Part shown: in pieces, positions 21,795-34,300 of the stretch
How positions within the stretch are numbered: position 1 is the stretch's first letter
Layout: the number at the start of each line of letters is the position of its first letter
Source: Ceratorhiza oryzae-sativae
Taxonomy: Eukaryota > Basidiomycota > Agaricomycetes > Cantharellales > Ceratobasidiaceae
Reading direction: 5' to 3'
DNA length: 64,000 bases
Assembly: GCA_030998015.1 (NCBI GenBank)
Contig: JARWMV010000235.1
Span: 310,001 to 374,000 of the forward strand
Notes under the pieces: generated by a model
Database searches by the model: none
What the model was told of the DNA's origin: nothing
What the model saw: the letters and a program-made list of their open reading frames with translations, nothing else
Made by a program: the position numbers and the translations under genes

Positions 21795-23095
21795 TGTTAT
21801 GGGTCAGGGTACACTTGAATATCTAGAGCTTAAGCAAATGTAGATATGTTAGTATACACTAATTGTACTCAATACTTCTTAGACTAAAGTAAGAAGGCTC
21901 AAAGTAGTTGCAATGCAATCAAGTAACACTCAAGGTAGTCTTAATCTTTCACAGTGTAAACTGACTAATTTATAGGTATAAAGAGCAAGACTACTATGGT
22001 CAGGTTCCCTTAGATATCTTAAATGTAGTTCAGCCCTAGTGCTTGGACTAACTGATACTAATCTTAATACTAGACTTAAGATAGCTTATAGGATAGATGG
22101 TGGGCTGCCTAATGCATGTACTTCCTCAGCTACAGGTACTTAGATTTCCTCTAATAGCTGGTACTCAATGTCATGCTCAATCAGGCAATATTGTATCCTT
22201 ATATATCTCTGTATATAAGATACAATGAATCAGACAGTATATAACTAATATGGTACTTTATTCCTCAGTACTAGTTATATAAGAAATCACACACAGACAA
22301 GAGAAATAGAAAGAGAAAAGAAACCAATAACCAGTCTGGGTTGAGTAGAGGAAGGGTGGTCTGGAAGGGCCTCAGAGGAGGTCCTTTTATACCCTGAGGA
22401 GGGCATTCCAGAGCCAAATAGATACATGCATGCCAGTGCAATCATCAAAAGAGGGTACTGCTATACTTGGGGTACACCCTAGCCCAGTATAGGATAAAAG
22501 AGTAAAGACAGGGTGTGGATTGAAGGCATTGATGCATCTGAGACCTGCTATTGGCTTGTAGATCATATTATCATAGTATATACATGTAATGAATGGAGGC
22601 TACATCTCAGTGAGTCATAAAGTGAGTCAGAATGCTTCTGGATCAATTTGGAAGGCTCTCCTGACTCACTGGAGTCATTAGATCTTGATTGATGGTCCAG
22701 TAAGATTCTAATGATCTTCGGGCTATTCCGGCGCGAGGATCCGGTGGATCGCGACGATCTTCGGGCAGCAGATACTGCCGAAGATTAGCTATCGATAGAG
22801 CATAAGATCGCTTTGATAGCGTAAGCGGTTGCCGAGATATGAGCGGAGCGATGTTGTAATCAATATCTCCTGATAAGAGGAAATATCACAACCTCTATAT
22901 CTCTCTGAGTTCTTAAGATAAAATCACGATAAAATATGCGTTGGAAAGAGGAGATTTTGTACTATTTAATGGAATACAAATAGTACAATTTCAGATGCAT
23001 ACAAATTCATTTAATTTCAAGAAAAACTACAGAGGCATTGCTTGAGGTTGGCAGAGCAGACTAAAATAATAGAAAAATGTTAGTGATCCATAACA
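21795..23095 (+). repeat. 1.3-kb solo LTR, copy B
   Basis: Begins TGTTATGGGTCAGGG and ends TAGTGATCCATAACA, so TGTTATGG/CCATAACA terminal repeats bound it. The flanks GGCTT and GGGTT may be a decayed 5-bp duplication. It has no coding sequence and is nearly identical to copy C. The first ~900 bp hold no CpG, then about 22716-22960 is CpG-rich. Confidence 0.8.
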
Positions 23096-23784
23096 GGGTT
23101 GGGCCCTACTGTAGACCTACTGTAGGTATCTTCATTCTACACCAGCATACCAGCCTGGAGTGATCCTACCAAACCTCTACCAGAAACTTGAGTTACTAAC
23201 TTATAATTATGCTTGGGCTTACAGTAATTAGTTGAGTTCCCTTGGCACCCAGACTCCAATTGGAGCAATTTAAAATCCAAAATTCATTTTTAGAATTTTT
23301 TCAAATCCAAGTTGGTTGCATCAAAACTGCTAGGTTTGGGAAAGTATTTTTGATTTATCTCATGCATTTTTGATGCTCATGAACATTGAATGGTACAGGT
23401 ATGCTCCTGGAAGCCTGACACATCAGCTGACAAATTTTGAAAAAATTGAAATTGCTGTGTATAGGCACCTGGCCTTGCAAACTACACCAAGTCCTTCAGG
23501 CACAAGATCTCTGCAGGTCACAAAGTTTGCACCCAGTCCTTGAACCCTGTCTCAACCATATGTATATACATTCAGAAGAAAGAGCAAAATTCCAGCTATC
23601 ATATAGTAGAAGAAGCATGTTCAGGAAAATTTCTACAAGGCAGATTGAAGGCATGAGAATGCCTCAAAATACATACTGTAAGGTATCATTATAATCACAC
23701 TTACTCATAGAGTTCAATGCCACTCTTAGCTAGTCATGAAAACCACTCTGGGTTGTGTGCAGAGGGGGATTACAGGGGGGATTA
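23096..23784. other. CpG-poor repeat-derived DNA, no gene seen
   Basis: AT-rich sequence without supported coding capacity. Confidence 0.3.
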
Positions 23785-24148
23785 TGTTGACAACAACAAG
23801 TCAGGCAATAAGGAAAATGATAAGAAAAGAACTTGTATATGATGAGAGGTCAAGTTCTTGAGGAGTCCTCTGTGAACTTGACCTGGTTTATATACATGAT
23901 ACAAGCCACATCATAACAAACAAGTCTGTACAGTGAGTCATGACCAATAAGAGATAGAAGCAACTGCAGAGCTGCAGGATTTCACATCAGAGTTGAAATA
24001 CATCTTGGTTATCAGTCCAGAACATCCTTCAAGTCACATGACACAGATATACCATAAAAGGCAAGTATGTTTTGAAAATGATCTCATAAAATGTAATAAA
24101 TCAAGAAAAAATATTATAGAGTAGATATATGTGTGTCAGCTCATGACA
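23785..24148 (-). repeat. Gypsy solo LTR
   Basis: Starts TGTTGACAACAACAAG and ends GTCAGCTCATGACA on the plus strand, with perfect 5-bp duplications GATTA at 23780-23784 and 24149-24153. It belongs to the LTR family of the chromovirus at 25.9-35.2 kb. The TG..CA ends plus the target duplication show a solo LTR left by LTR recombination. Confidence 0.88.
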
Positions 24149-24153
24149 GATTA

Positions 24154-25897
24154 CCCCTGAGAGCACCACTGGCACTAGTAAATGCAACTGTAGAAACACT
24201 GCTCCCTTGTGCTCATTTAATGCAAACTATATAGAGGAATGTATATACCAAATTTCAACTCATTTGAACAAGTTTGAAGTGGTAAAACTGTAAGAACCCA
24301 CCCCTGTAAGCAAAAATCTCCTTTAGAACCCCTGTATAGCTCAAACCATGTGATTCTGAAGCTTCTTAGTGTTATAGACATCTTTAGGAGGTCTTAATAC
24401 CCTACTTGTTATGACCTGTCAAACGGACATAACAAAACAACCAAATATTTTTACAGATTTATGGCATTTTTCCTAAGAAGAACAAGCCATAAACAAGGTC
24501 ATGTGACCTTGGCGCTTAGTGGGTGCTTACGGTGGTTACCCTGAACTTGCTCCAGCATTTCTCTCCATTGTTACTTGGAGCAAGGAGCAAGTTGTCATGT
24601 GATCTTGGTGCTTATGGCAGGATCACGTGACCTCAGCACCTAGCCCTTGGACCTTGCACAGCTCTATAAGATTTGGAGCCACACAAACTTAAGACAAACA
24701 ATTACCTAACCCATAGTACTGAACATAACCTACACCTACTGCAGAGTGTGCTTAGATAATATGTCTGCAGCCACCGCAGCCACAGGCATATATAAGAAGG
24801 ATAAAGCAGGACTGGACACCTCAGCTTGCTTTATCTTGTCAACCACCATAGACCATAGCAAACACTGTAACTAGAACACTCAATACATACTGTATAGCAC
24901 CAAACCGTCAACGCAGCCACTACTTAAGTGCTTCACAAGGAAGCCTCCAGAGGGTCACAACACTACTCTAGATATGTGTGAGCTCTTCATATAGTTAGGT
25001 ATGGGTAGTACACATGGTGACACCCAAGGATCAAGCAATTAGCCTTGAGGTACAGGTAGGAGTACTAGTTCATATGATTACAATGTAGCTATAAAATAAA
25101 GGCAACATTCATTGTAGGTTTTAACTATGCCTGAGTCAATTTGCACTGCTATCTTTCACAGATCTGCAGCTGTTGAGGCTGTACAAGGGGTTCCAATGCA
25201 GGGAGTATTATTTTTAAGCAAAAGACCTCTCTTGATGACCAATGTAGAGGATATCAAGATTGGTGAGCAGTTTCAGGAGGATCAGCAGAATTGTGCACAT
25301 TTAACAAGCTCCATTTGAACCATTTTGGATCAGTTTCAATGAATATTCCCCCTTTTAGAGTACTTGCTCAAAACAAATTTTGGTCGATAAATGGCCATCA
25401 GGTAGGCAATATCATGCATGTGGGGTATCATTCAAGAGCTAGAATTTTTCTCATCTTTATGATATTTTCTGTGTGCACTTATCTGCTATTTTTCAATGAG
25501 AGCCTAATGCTCATGGTGACTTAACACTGCTTGACCTGGTCACATAGATGGTCATGTGATGGGTGGGCTGTTTGTTGTTTGCCTGCATCACAGGTCAGGT
25601 GAAAATACTTATCACCCTTGTCTGGGATCACAACCTGCCCTGTTGGCCACCCCTCCAACTATTGCTTGAAAACAACCACAGATGCCAGCACATCACCACC
25701 CTGCAACCTCAACAGCTTGACACCTGGCCACATTTGGCCTGACGCTTGCCTGAGTGTCCTGTCATCATTGGGTGCAAGAACCAGATGCCACAAACTTGCA
25801 GGTGTCAGGGGGTGCAGTGCCACTTACAGCCCTGTTGCTAGGTGAGCAAGTATGTGCAAATGCCAAGCCCTTGCTGACGTGTGTGTAGCATGCCTGC
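24154..25897. other. CpG-poor repeat-derived DNA, possible further LTR relic
   Basis: 24289-24970 has LTR-like layout: TGTAAGAACCC start, CTCTATAAGATTTGG core near 24662, then AC-rich leader. No matching target duplication was found. The short open frames at 25127-25845 are unsupported. Confidence 0.3.
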
Positions 25898-26272
25898 TGT
25901 TGATGATGACAAGTCAGGCAATGAGGAAAATAGTAAGAAGAGAAAGAACTTGTATTCAACAAGAGGTCAAGTTCTTGAGGAGTCCTCTGTGAACTTGACC
26001 CAGTTTATATACATGGTACAAGCCACATCATAACAAACAAGTCCATACAGTGAGTCATGACTGATAAGAGATAGAAGCAATAGAAGTGACTGCAGAACTG
26101 CAGAATTTCACATCAAAGTTGAAATACATCTTGGTTATCAGTCTGGAACATCCCCTGAATCACATGACATAGATATACCATAAAAGGCAAGTATGTTTTG
26201 AAGGTGATCTCATAAAATGTAATAAATCAAGAAAATATTATAGAGTGGATATATGCATGTCATTTCATGACA
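25898..26272 (-). repeat. 3' LTR of the minus-strand Gypsy fragment
   Basis: Starts TGTTGATGATGACAAG and ends CATTTCATGACA. The polypurine tract AAGGGGGGAAG (minus strand, 26273-26283) lies next to it, the hallmark of a 3' LTR. Confidence 0.85.
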
Positions 26273-26285
26273 CTTCCCCCCTTCA

Positions 26286-27886
26286 AGGCAGGGGGGTCAT
26301 GAGGTGCCTTTGGATGTGACTTGACATAGTCAGCAACAAGTTCTGGTGTGTTTACCAGGTCATCGTAAGTTAACCATTGTTGCTTGTCATAGCCAAGCCA
26401 TTTGACATAGTATTTGAAGATGTTAGACCTTTTGTTGTATTGCAACTTTATGATCTATTCCACTTAAAATTCTTCTTCCCCTTCAGGAGTTACTACAGGT
26501 GGTGGTGGGGGAAACTGACACCCATAGGGGTTGTCTTTATATCTGGTCAGGAGTGAAACATGAAATACTGGGTGTATCTTCATGGTTATTGGTAGGTCCA
26601 GTTTGAAGGCATGGGTGCTGTGTTGTGCTACCACCTTGAATGGTCCAACTCTTTTGTGGGCCAGTTTCCTGGAGGCCTGTTGTGTCTGTATGTTCTTGGT
26701 GTCAAGCCAGACTTTGTCTCCAACCTTAATAGCTTCTGGCATCTGATGCTTCTGGTCATAGTATTCTTTGATCCTCTGGTTTGCTATTTCCAGGGCAGCC
26801 TTAAGTTCATCATGGCCCTTTTGAAGCCATTCTGCATGATTGTCTGCTAAGGGGAACTCTTGTCCCTCCCTGTCCCTGACTGCCAGCCTTGGGTAGAACC
26901 TGTAGTTTGCAAGGAATGGTGATTTGCTGGTTGAGGCATTGACACCATTATTGTAGGCAAATTCAGCCAATGGTAATAGTGAGACCCAGTTGTCCTGCTG
27001 ATCAGATACATAGTGTCTGATGTACCCTTCTACTACTTGGTTAGCTGTTTCAGACTGGCCATCTGTTTGGGGATGATACACCATAGAATAGGAGGGTTTT
27101 ATATCCAGCTGTTTGTACAAGTGCCTTAGGAATTTGGATGCAAAGTTGGGGCCACAGTCTGAAATGGTTTTCTGTGGTAACCCATGAAGTTTCCATACAT
27201 AAGTTAGGAACAGGTTTGCACAATCCATGGCACTGGTGTCTGATTGGCATGGAATAAAGTGGACCATTTTTGTCAGGCAGTCAATGACTGTAAATATGGT
27301 GTCAAATCCTTCTGACAAGGGTAGCCCAGTGATCAGGTCATAGGTAATTTCCTCCCAGGGCTTTTCTGGAGCTGGTATTGGGTTTAAAAGCCCTGGGGGA
27401 ACTTGGTTGCTGTGCTTATTCCTGATGCAGGATTTGCAATGCATGACATATTTGTTGACTGATTTTTTCATTGATGAACATGTATATTTGCAGTTTAACA
27501 AGGTGTATGTTCTGAACTGTCCTGGGTGTCCTGCAGCTGGGTTATCATGATGGCTTTCAATGACCAACTTGTGAAGTTCTTTGTTATTTGGGACATAGAT
27601 CTGGCCCTTGTGTTGTAAAAGTCCTTTGTCCCATTCCCAATTTTTGACCTTCTCATTATCATCTAAGGCTTTCAGCGCTTTTGATAGGTGCTTGTCCCCT
27701 GGGATTGCATCCCTAATGAGTTGTTCCAGGTTGTGATTGCTTGTAGCCATAGTGATTTTAATTCCAAAAATTGGTTTTGCACCAGCAGAGCTTGGCTCTC
27801 ACCCCCCTCTTTAGGGATGTGCCTTGACAGCCTAGAGAGTATGTCTGCCTGACCATTCTTTGCCCCTTTGATGTATAGAATCTTGA
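26286..27886 (-). pseudogene. Ty3/Gypsy chromovirus pol fragment: RNase H end, integrase, chromodomain
   Basis: The C-terminal part of a retrotransposon polyprotein on the minus strand. It starts abruptly at 27886 with KILYIKGAKNGQADILSRL, directly abutting an LTR, so its protease, RT and most RNase H are missing. The integrase His/Cys finger is visible (HHDNPAAGHPG..CKSCIRNKH). The core has YDLITGLP..IDCLTK, SDCGPNFAS and QTDGQSE, giving the D,D,E residues. A chromodomain-like tail (YYVKWLGYDKQQW) near 26290-26440 is separated from the integrase by in-frame stops around 26446-26463. It is the better preserved integrase of the two, but it cannot move on its own. Confidence 0.85.
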
Positions 27887-28268
27887 TGTCACAAGCTGAC
27901 ATGCATATATCCACTTTATAATATTTTCCTGATTTATTAAATTTTATGAGATCCTTTCAAAACACACTTGCCTTTTTTGGTATATCTGTGTCATGTGATT
28001 CAGGGGATGTTCCAGACTGATAACCAAGATGTATTTCAACTCTGATGTGAAATTCCACAGTTCCACAGTTGCTTCCATCACTTCTATTGCTTCTATCTCT
28101 TATTGGTTGTGACTCACTGTATGACTTGTTTGTTATGATGTGGCTCATATCATGTATATAAACTGGGTCAAGTTTGCAGAGGACTCCTCAAGAACTTGAC
28201 CTCTCATCAAATACAAGTTCTTTACTTTCTCACTATTTTCCTCATCGCCTGACTTGTCATCATCAACA
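27887..28268 (+). repeat. Gypsy LTR at an inversion junction (LTR-a)
   Basis: TGTCACAAGCTGACATGC to CATCATCAACA. The left flank is pol of the minus-strand fragment (..CTTGA). The right flank GTTGT (28269-28273) is the reverse complement of ACAAC, which follows LTR-b at 30706-30710. Confidence 0.85.
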
Positions 28269-29046
28269 GTTGTAGTTGAGCCCTGTGGAATATAAATTGA
28301 ACAGGGTGAGGTAATTGTGGACTGTCTTGTTTTGTTTCAGCTTCCACCACTTGTCATGGTTATTTTCAGTGCAGTTCAAATCCCCATATTGGGTAGTAAA
28401 TTCTTGCCAAAAGAGGTTGGTGTCATGAAGCCATGGGATCACAGTTCCAGGGTTTAAGATTTCAAATTCTTCATAGGAGTTGACCCATTTGGCTGCAGAT
28501 CCTTCAAGATAGGATGTGATAAAGGTGACCACTTGGTAAGCTGAGTGCCCACTCATATTTGTATTGATGTATCAAGTGCATGCAATTCTGAACAAAATAG
28601 CATCTTCATGTTTTGTGCCATCAAATTTTTATGGGGCAGCCATCTTAACTTTTGCTGTCAATCCACTAGAGGGAGTAGTGGCTGCTAATTGTGGCAGGGC
28701 CATGCTGGAAGAGGGTTGTACTGGGGTGATTCTGGTGCTCCCTGAGGAGGTGTTGATTTGCACCTCAATGCATGTAATGGTTGTTTGGAGTATTGCTAGC
28801 ATGCCAACCAGATTATTTACATTGGTGGCCAGTCCCACCACATCAGCATCTATCTTTGCTTGGTTGGTTGTAAGCTTCACTTTGAGTGAGTCTGTGTATG
28901 TCTTATTGTTGTGTTCAACATCTCCAATGTTGTTTTGGAGGTTGTTGGTTCGTTCTCACAATTCATCCATAGACTGGAGCATATAGATTACCTTGTCTTC
29001 ATCAGACATGTTTGCCCAAGCAGGGGCAGGGGCTGGTGATGCCATT
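28269..29046 (-). pseudogene. Gypsy gag, N-terminal part, now in inverted orientation
   Basis: Minus-strand gag from ATGGCATCACCAGC at 29046 down to the LTR-a border. A short N-terminus is followed by a heptad-rich stretch (NQAKIDADVVGLATNVNNLVG) and a Ser/Thr/Pro linker. The capsid-like helices follow (VVTFITSYLEGSAAKWVN, WQEFTTQYG). In-frame stops are TGA after MDEL and TAA after KMAAP. The frame ends ..STGLNYN exactly at the LTR. The missing C-terminal part begins NVAMQ on the opposite strand at 30711, with the reading frame matching across the gap. Confidence 0.8.
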
Positions 29047-29255
29047 TCAGGAAGGATTCAGGTAAATTCTAAAGGCTACAGAGACAATAAGGAAGTACAG
29101 GGAATTGAGAATTGTTTTGGTAATAGAGGATTTTGGTTCCCCACACAAGTCTATAAATTTCGAAGTTTCTGATTCCCTCGAACCATAACCACATGTCATC
29201 CAAGTCCCAACTTTTGGTGTCTTGGCAATGATATGGGCACTCCACCCTCTTTAAT

Positions 29256-29967
29256 TTAGTTTGATCCTGAAGGAGTGCTTCCTTGGGGAAGGGTGATTTG
29301 GGCTGCCAGAAGGGGTGCTTCTTCCTGAATTGGCAAGCTTGTGCCACTTAGAAAGGTGGGGTGAGGAAGGTCTGACAGTGTTGAGAAGATGGGGAAGGTG
29401 TACTTGTGGGGTGCAATTGTTTCTTGGACTAGTGCTTCTAGTCTGAGATGGTCTTGGAGGAGGGATAAGTAGTCCTCCTGGTGTTTGTGCAAACACTCAG
29501 TTAAGTATGCACAGCAGGCCTCAGCTTCATGGAGTTTTTCATGAGTTTCTTTGTACTTATTCTGGTAATAGTGATACCTGTCTTGGAAATTTTTGATAGT
29601 GTTTAACAGGTGATGAAGAAGTTGTTGACCAAGGTTCTCCAGCTTATAGCTGGTTGCAGGGGATGGTGTAGTAGTATAAAAATTTGTCCTGTTTAGGACA
29701 GTAGGGGCAGCATGCAGGGAAGGTGGCTCTGTTTGCTTGGTGGCAAATTTTGCACTCAGGGGCACCTGGCTCAGTGACGAAGGCTTGTTGGGCTTGTCCA
29801 ACTTTCTGGGGGCAGACTTTGACAATTACCACACAGTTAAAATTGATGTGCCTGGCCTGTTCAAGGATATCTTCAACCAAGTTGAGGGTGAAGCAATGGA
29901 TGGATAGGTGTCTGAACCACCCACACCAACAGCAGTGCTGATGTTCTGTAAAAGTTTGTGCCACTGA
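29256..29967 (-). CDS. Extra Gypsy ORF upstream of gag: cysteine clusters and coiled coil, degenerate
   Basis: Between the LTR/leader (30331-29968) and gag there is a separate minus-strand coding region in two overlapping frames. The first carries two metal-site-like clusters: HCCWCGWFRHLSIHC, then ECKICHQANRATFPACCPYC. The second continues with a helical, coiled-coil-like segment (TIKNFQDRYHYYQNKYKETH, HKHQEDYLSLLQDHLRLEA) and a Pro/Ser-rich tail. An intron or frameshift near 29650-29680 probably joins them. The function is unknown: nucleic-acid binding is plausible from the cysteine clusters. It is part of the element, not a host gene. Confidence 0.45.
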
Positions 29968-30331
29968 GGGCTGTGCATTCCATCAGAGATGTACTCAAGC
30001 AAGAACAAGATAGAGCAAGAAAGACAGACCCTTTCCTGAGTCTATTGGAATAGGAAGGTGACCTCTGTTGCTCAACTACTTAAGGGCAATGAGCAACCCC
30101 ACCTCTTGTTGACAGAAGAGATTAGAGAACCAAAGCTTGTTACAACATGTGAGGGACCTGACTATGCAAGGTTTCACAGAGGCGCATATAGGGCAACAAT
30201 GTCTTGTGACTGTGGATAGGTGGAGTGGGATTGGGGAAGGCAACAGAGAGTTATCTTGAGATGACGCCAACAGTGTTCCAGATGTATCCCAGACAACACT
30301 GAGACTTACAATTATCAAGAACTTGACCTGA

Positions 30332-30705
30332 TGTCAACGATGACAAGTCAGGTGATGAGGAAAATAGTGAGAAAGTAAAGAACTTGTATTTGACAAGAGG
30401 TCAAGTTCTTGAGGAGTCCTCTGTGAACTTGACCCAGTTTATATACATGATATGAGCCACATCATAACAAACAAGTCCATACAGTGAGTCACAACCAATA
30501 AGAGATAGAAGCAATAGAAGTGACTGCAGAACTGCAGAATTTCACATCAGAGTTGAAATACATCTTGGTTATCAGTCCAGAACATCCCCTGAATCACATG
30601 ACACAGATATACCAAAAAAGGCAAGTATGTTTTGAAAGGATCTCATAAAATGTAATAAATCAAGAAAATATTATAGAGTGGATATATGCATGTCAGCTCA
30701 TGACA
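30332..30705 (-). repeat. Gypsy LTR at an inversion junction (LTR-b); 5' LTR of the element
   Basis: On the plus strand TGTCAACGATGACAAG to GTCAGCTCATGACA. The left flank reads on the minus strand as leader DNA of the gag-bearing element. The right flank ACAAC joins directly to gag C-terminal codons on the plus strand. Confidence 0.85.
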
Positions 30706-31325
30706 ACAACAATGTGGCCATGCAGGACCAGTTTTACGATGGTCTGTCTTCGGACATAACAGACAGCATGGTGGCCCAAAACTATGACCCCTGCACCAAA
30801 ACCTTTGCCCAACTCACTCAGCAAGCCCTGGAAATCGACTGCCACCTCATATTGTTTGGTAGCAAAAGGACATCTCATGGGGGTAACAATTCCAGCAGCA
30901 ACAATGCCTTGTCCAGTAGGCCAACAGTTACTCCCCAAAACAACCCCCAAAAGGAGAAATTCAAGAGTGGGGAGTGGATATACAAGATCAAGGACAGCAG
31001 GGCAGTCAAGGGCCAAATTGTGGCCATTGGGTCCAATGCCAAGGGCTTCACAGTTCCAACTGTTTGCTACAATGGCAGCAATGCCAATGTACAAGAATCC
31101 TTCAAGGACATAAAGAAGGATAATCACCCACCAGTGGCCCCTAAGGCAAAGGATCCAGATGCAATGGATCTGGATAGCACTGGAAAAGGGAAGGGGACAA
31201 ATACCTGCTATAACTGTGGAGGGCACAGCCATATTGCCACCAAATACCCTTCAGCCAAGATGTCAGGATATGAAGCAGTGGTCGAGGATGTAGAAACAAC
31301 CAACTATGAGTTGGTAAAAGAATGA
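30706..31325 (+). pseudogene. Gypsy gag, C-terminal part with broken zinc knuckle
   Basis: The plus-strand continuation of gag: NVAMQDQFYDGL.., a basic and Asn/Gln-rich region, then the knuckle CYNCGGHSHIATKYP. The fourth metal ligand of a CX2CX4HX4C knuckle is Tyr (TAC) instead of Cys (TGC), a G-to-A-type change. It lacks its own start because the N-terminal half lies in the opposite orientation at 28269-29046. It ends with a TGA at 31323-31325 that overlaps the following pol frame. Confidence 0.82.
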
Positions 31326-34300
31326 GCTCAAACCGTGCCAGGGGGGTGGTCTTGGGCGTTATGTTACAAAATGTGCAGAATGAAAATAAAAATATGGAAA
31401 TGGAATGTATGTTGTTAGGAAACCAATCACAACTCCAGTTTTTCTTTCATGCATTCCCTCTGTGCATAAACCCCAAACACAAGTCTGCTTATAATATGAA
31501 AAAATTCAATGGATGGGCCATGATTGACTCAGGGGCCACATCAGTATTTATCCACAAAGATCTTGTTAAACAATATTGTATCCCTACCACTGCCCTAAAA
31601 ACACCAAAGAGGTTACAAGTAATCAATGGTAGGGAGATAGACTCCAGGTCCATGACCCATTATTGCACCTTTGAGTTGTGCATTCAAGAGCACCAAGAAA
31701 TTCTCAGTGCTTACGTTGTGAACGTTGGCAAAAATGACTTAGTCTTAGGAATGTCATGGCTCAAATTCCATAACCCTGATATCGATTGGGATGGAAAGGA
31801 CATGAAGTTCAACTTGCCAATATGCTTGAAGCACTGCATCACAAAGCCCTTACATGTGCATGCAAACGAACCCAAGGAGCTCCAGTTGGACTCCTTAGAC
31901 TCCCTCCCAGCAAAATATAAAGAATTCCAGAAAATATTTGCTGAGGAAGATGATGTCCAGCCATTACCACCCCATAGGAAGTGGGACATGGAGATAGATT
32001 TGAAGCCAGAGGCCAAGCCAAGGCATGGCCCCATATATAGTGTGGGTGTCAAGGAAGATGTGGAATTGCGCAAAACATTGGATCGCCAACTGAAAGCAGG
32101 GCATATCAGGCCCTCAAGGTCACCAATGGCATCCCCAGTCATATTTGTTAAAAAGAAGAATGGGAAGCTGCACATGTGCATTGACTACTGGTGGCTAAAT
32201 GAAATGACCATCTCCAATGTGTACCCACTCCCATGCATCAATGATATTGTGGAAACATTGTGTGGGGCAAAGATATTCACCAAGTTTGATCTAAAGTGGG
32301 GTTTCAACCTTATACAAATTTGAGAAGGAGACAAATGGAAGGCTGCTTTTAAGACCAAATATGGGCTGTACAAGCCCTTAGTCATGCAATTTGGCCAAAA
32401 GAATGCACCAGGAACCTTCATGGCCATGATCCAGGAAGAATTCCAAGACATTGAGGGCATTTATGTTGTAATCTATATGGACATCATCTTAGTGTTCTCC
32501 AAGAACCAAGAAGAACATGATGAACATGTCAAAGAAGTCTTGCATTGTCTTCAAAAAGCTGGCCTATACTGTGCCCTGGAGAAATGTGTTTTTGACATCA
32601 CCAAAGTTGATTACCTGGGAATAGTAGTGACTCCCCAGGGAATTAAAGTAGACCCAGCCAAGGTCAAAAAAGCCATTGAATGGCCAACCCCTACCAACCC
32701 AACCGAAGTCCTGGAAGGGTTGGGGTTTGCAAACTGGTTAAGGCACTTCATAAAAGACTTTTCAAAAATCACAAAATGTCTCTATGAACTTGTCAAGAAG
32801 GATGTAAAGTGGGAATGGACAGAAGAGAGGGATCAGGCATGGAACCTGCTGAAGCAGAAGTTAAAGGAAGCCCCCCTCCTAATTCAGCCAGAACCCAGCA
32901 AACCATTTATTCTGGAAACAGACACCTCAGGTTATGCCACAGGTGCTGTATTACTGCAATATGGAGAGGATGGGATGCTTCACCCAATCTCCTATTACTC
33001 CAAGGCAATGGTCCCAGCAGAAAGAAACAACAATATTTACAACAAGGAGATGCTAGCAATTATAAAGGCCCTCAAACACTGGCGTCACTTACTAGAGGGG
33101 GCTGAACACCCAGTAAACATTGTTTGTGATCACAAGAACCTGGAATATTGGAAGACAAATCAGCCACTGAATGGCCAAGTTACACAATGGCACAAGTTCC
33201 TGTCCAGGTTTGAATTCAAGATTCTATACATCAAAGGGGCAAAGAATGGCCAGGCAGACATACTCTCTAGGCTGTCAAGGCACATCCCCAAAGAGGGGGG
33301 TGAGAGCCAAGCTCTGCTTGCACAAAACCAATTTTTGGAATTAAAATCTCTATGGTTACAAGCAATCACACCAGACCATGACCTGGAACAACTCATTAGG
33401 GACACTATCCCAGGGGATGAGCACCTGTCAAAAGTGCTAAAAGCCCTAGACAACAATGAAAAAGTCAAAAATTGGGAATGGGATGAAGGACCTTTATGAC
33501 ACAAAGGTTGAATCTACATCCCAAATAACAAAGAACTTTGCAAGCTGATCATTGAAAGCCATCATGACAACCCAGCTGCAGGACACCCAGGACAGTTCAG
33601 AACATATGAATTGTTAAACTGCAAATATACATGGTCATCAATGAAAAAATTGGTCAATAAATACATCACACATTGTGAATCCTGTATTAGGAACAAGCAC
33701 AGCAACCAGGTTCCCCCAGGGCTCCTAAACCCAATACCAGCACTGGAAAAACCTTGGGAAGAAATTACCTATGATCTGATCACTGGGCTACCCCTGTCAG
33801 AAGGGTTCAATGCTATATTTACAGTTGTTGACTGCCTGACAAAAATGGTCCACTTTATTCCATGTCAGTCAGAGGCCAGTGCCATGGATTGCGCAAACCT
33901 GTTCCTAACCTATGTATGGAAACTTCATGGGCTACCCTGAAAAACCATCTCAGACCATGGCCCCAACTTTGCATCCAAATTCTTAAGGCACCTGTACAAA
34001 CAGATGGATATAAAACCATCCTACTCCACAGCATACCACCCCCAAACAGATGGCCAGTCTGAAAGGGCTAACCAAGTAGTAGAAGGGTACCTGAGACACT
34101 ACATATCAGATTGGCAGGACGATTGGGTCTCACTCTTACCCTTGGCTGAATTTGCCTACAACAATGGTGTCAATGCCTCAACTGGCAAATCACCATTCTT
34201 TGCAAACTATGGTTTCCATCCAAGGTTGGCAGTTGGGGACAAGGAGGGACAAGAGTTCCCCTTAGCAGACAATCATGCAGAATGGCTTCAAAAGGGCCAT

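Noticed and set aside
24289..24970. Third LTR family
   Set aside because: LTR-like start and TATA-like core, but the ends do not mirror and no target duplication was found.
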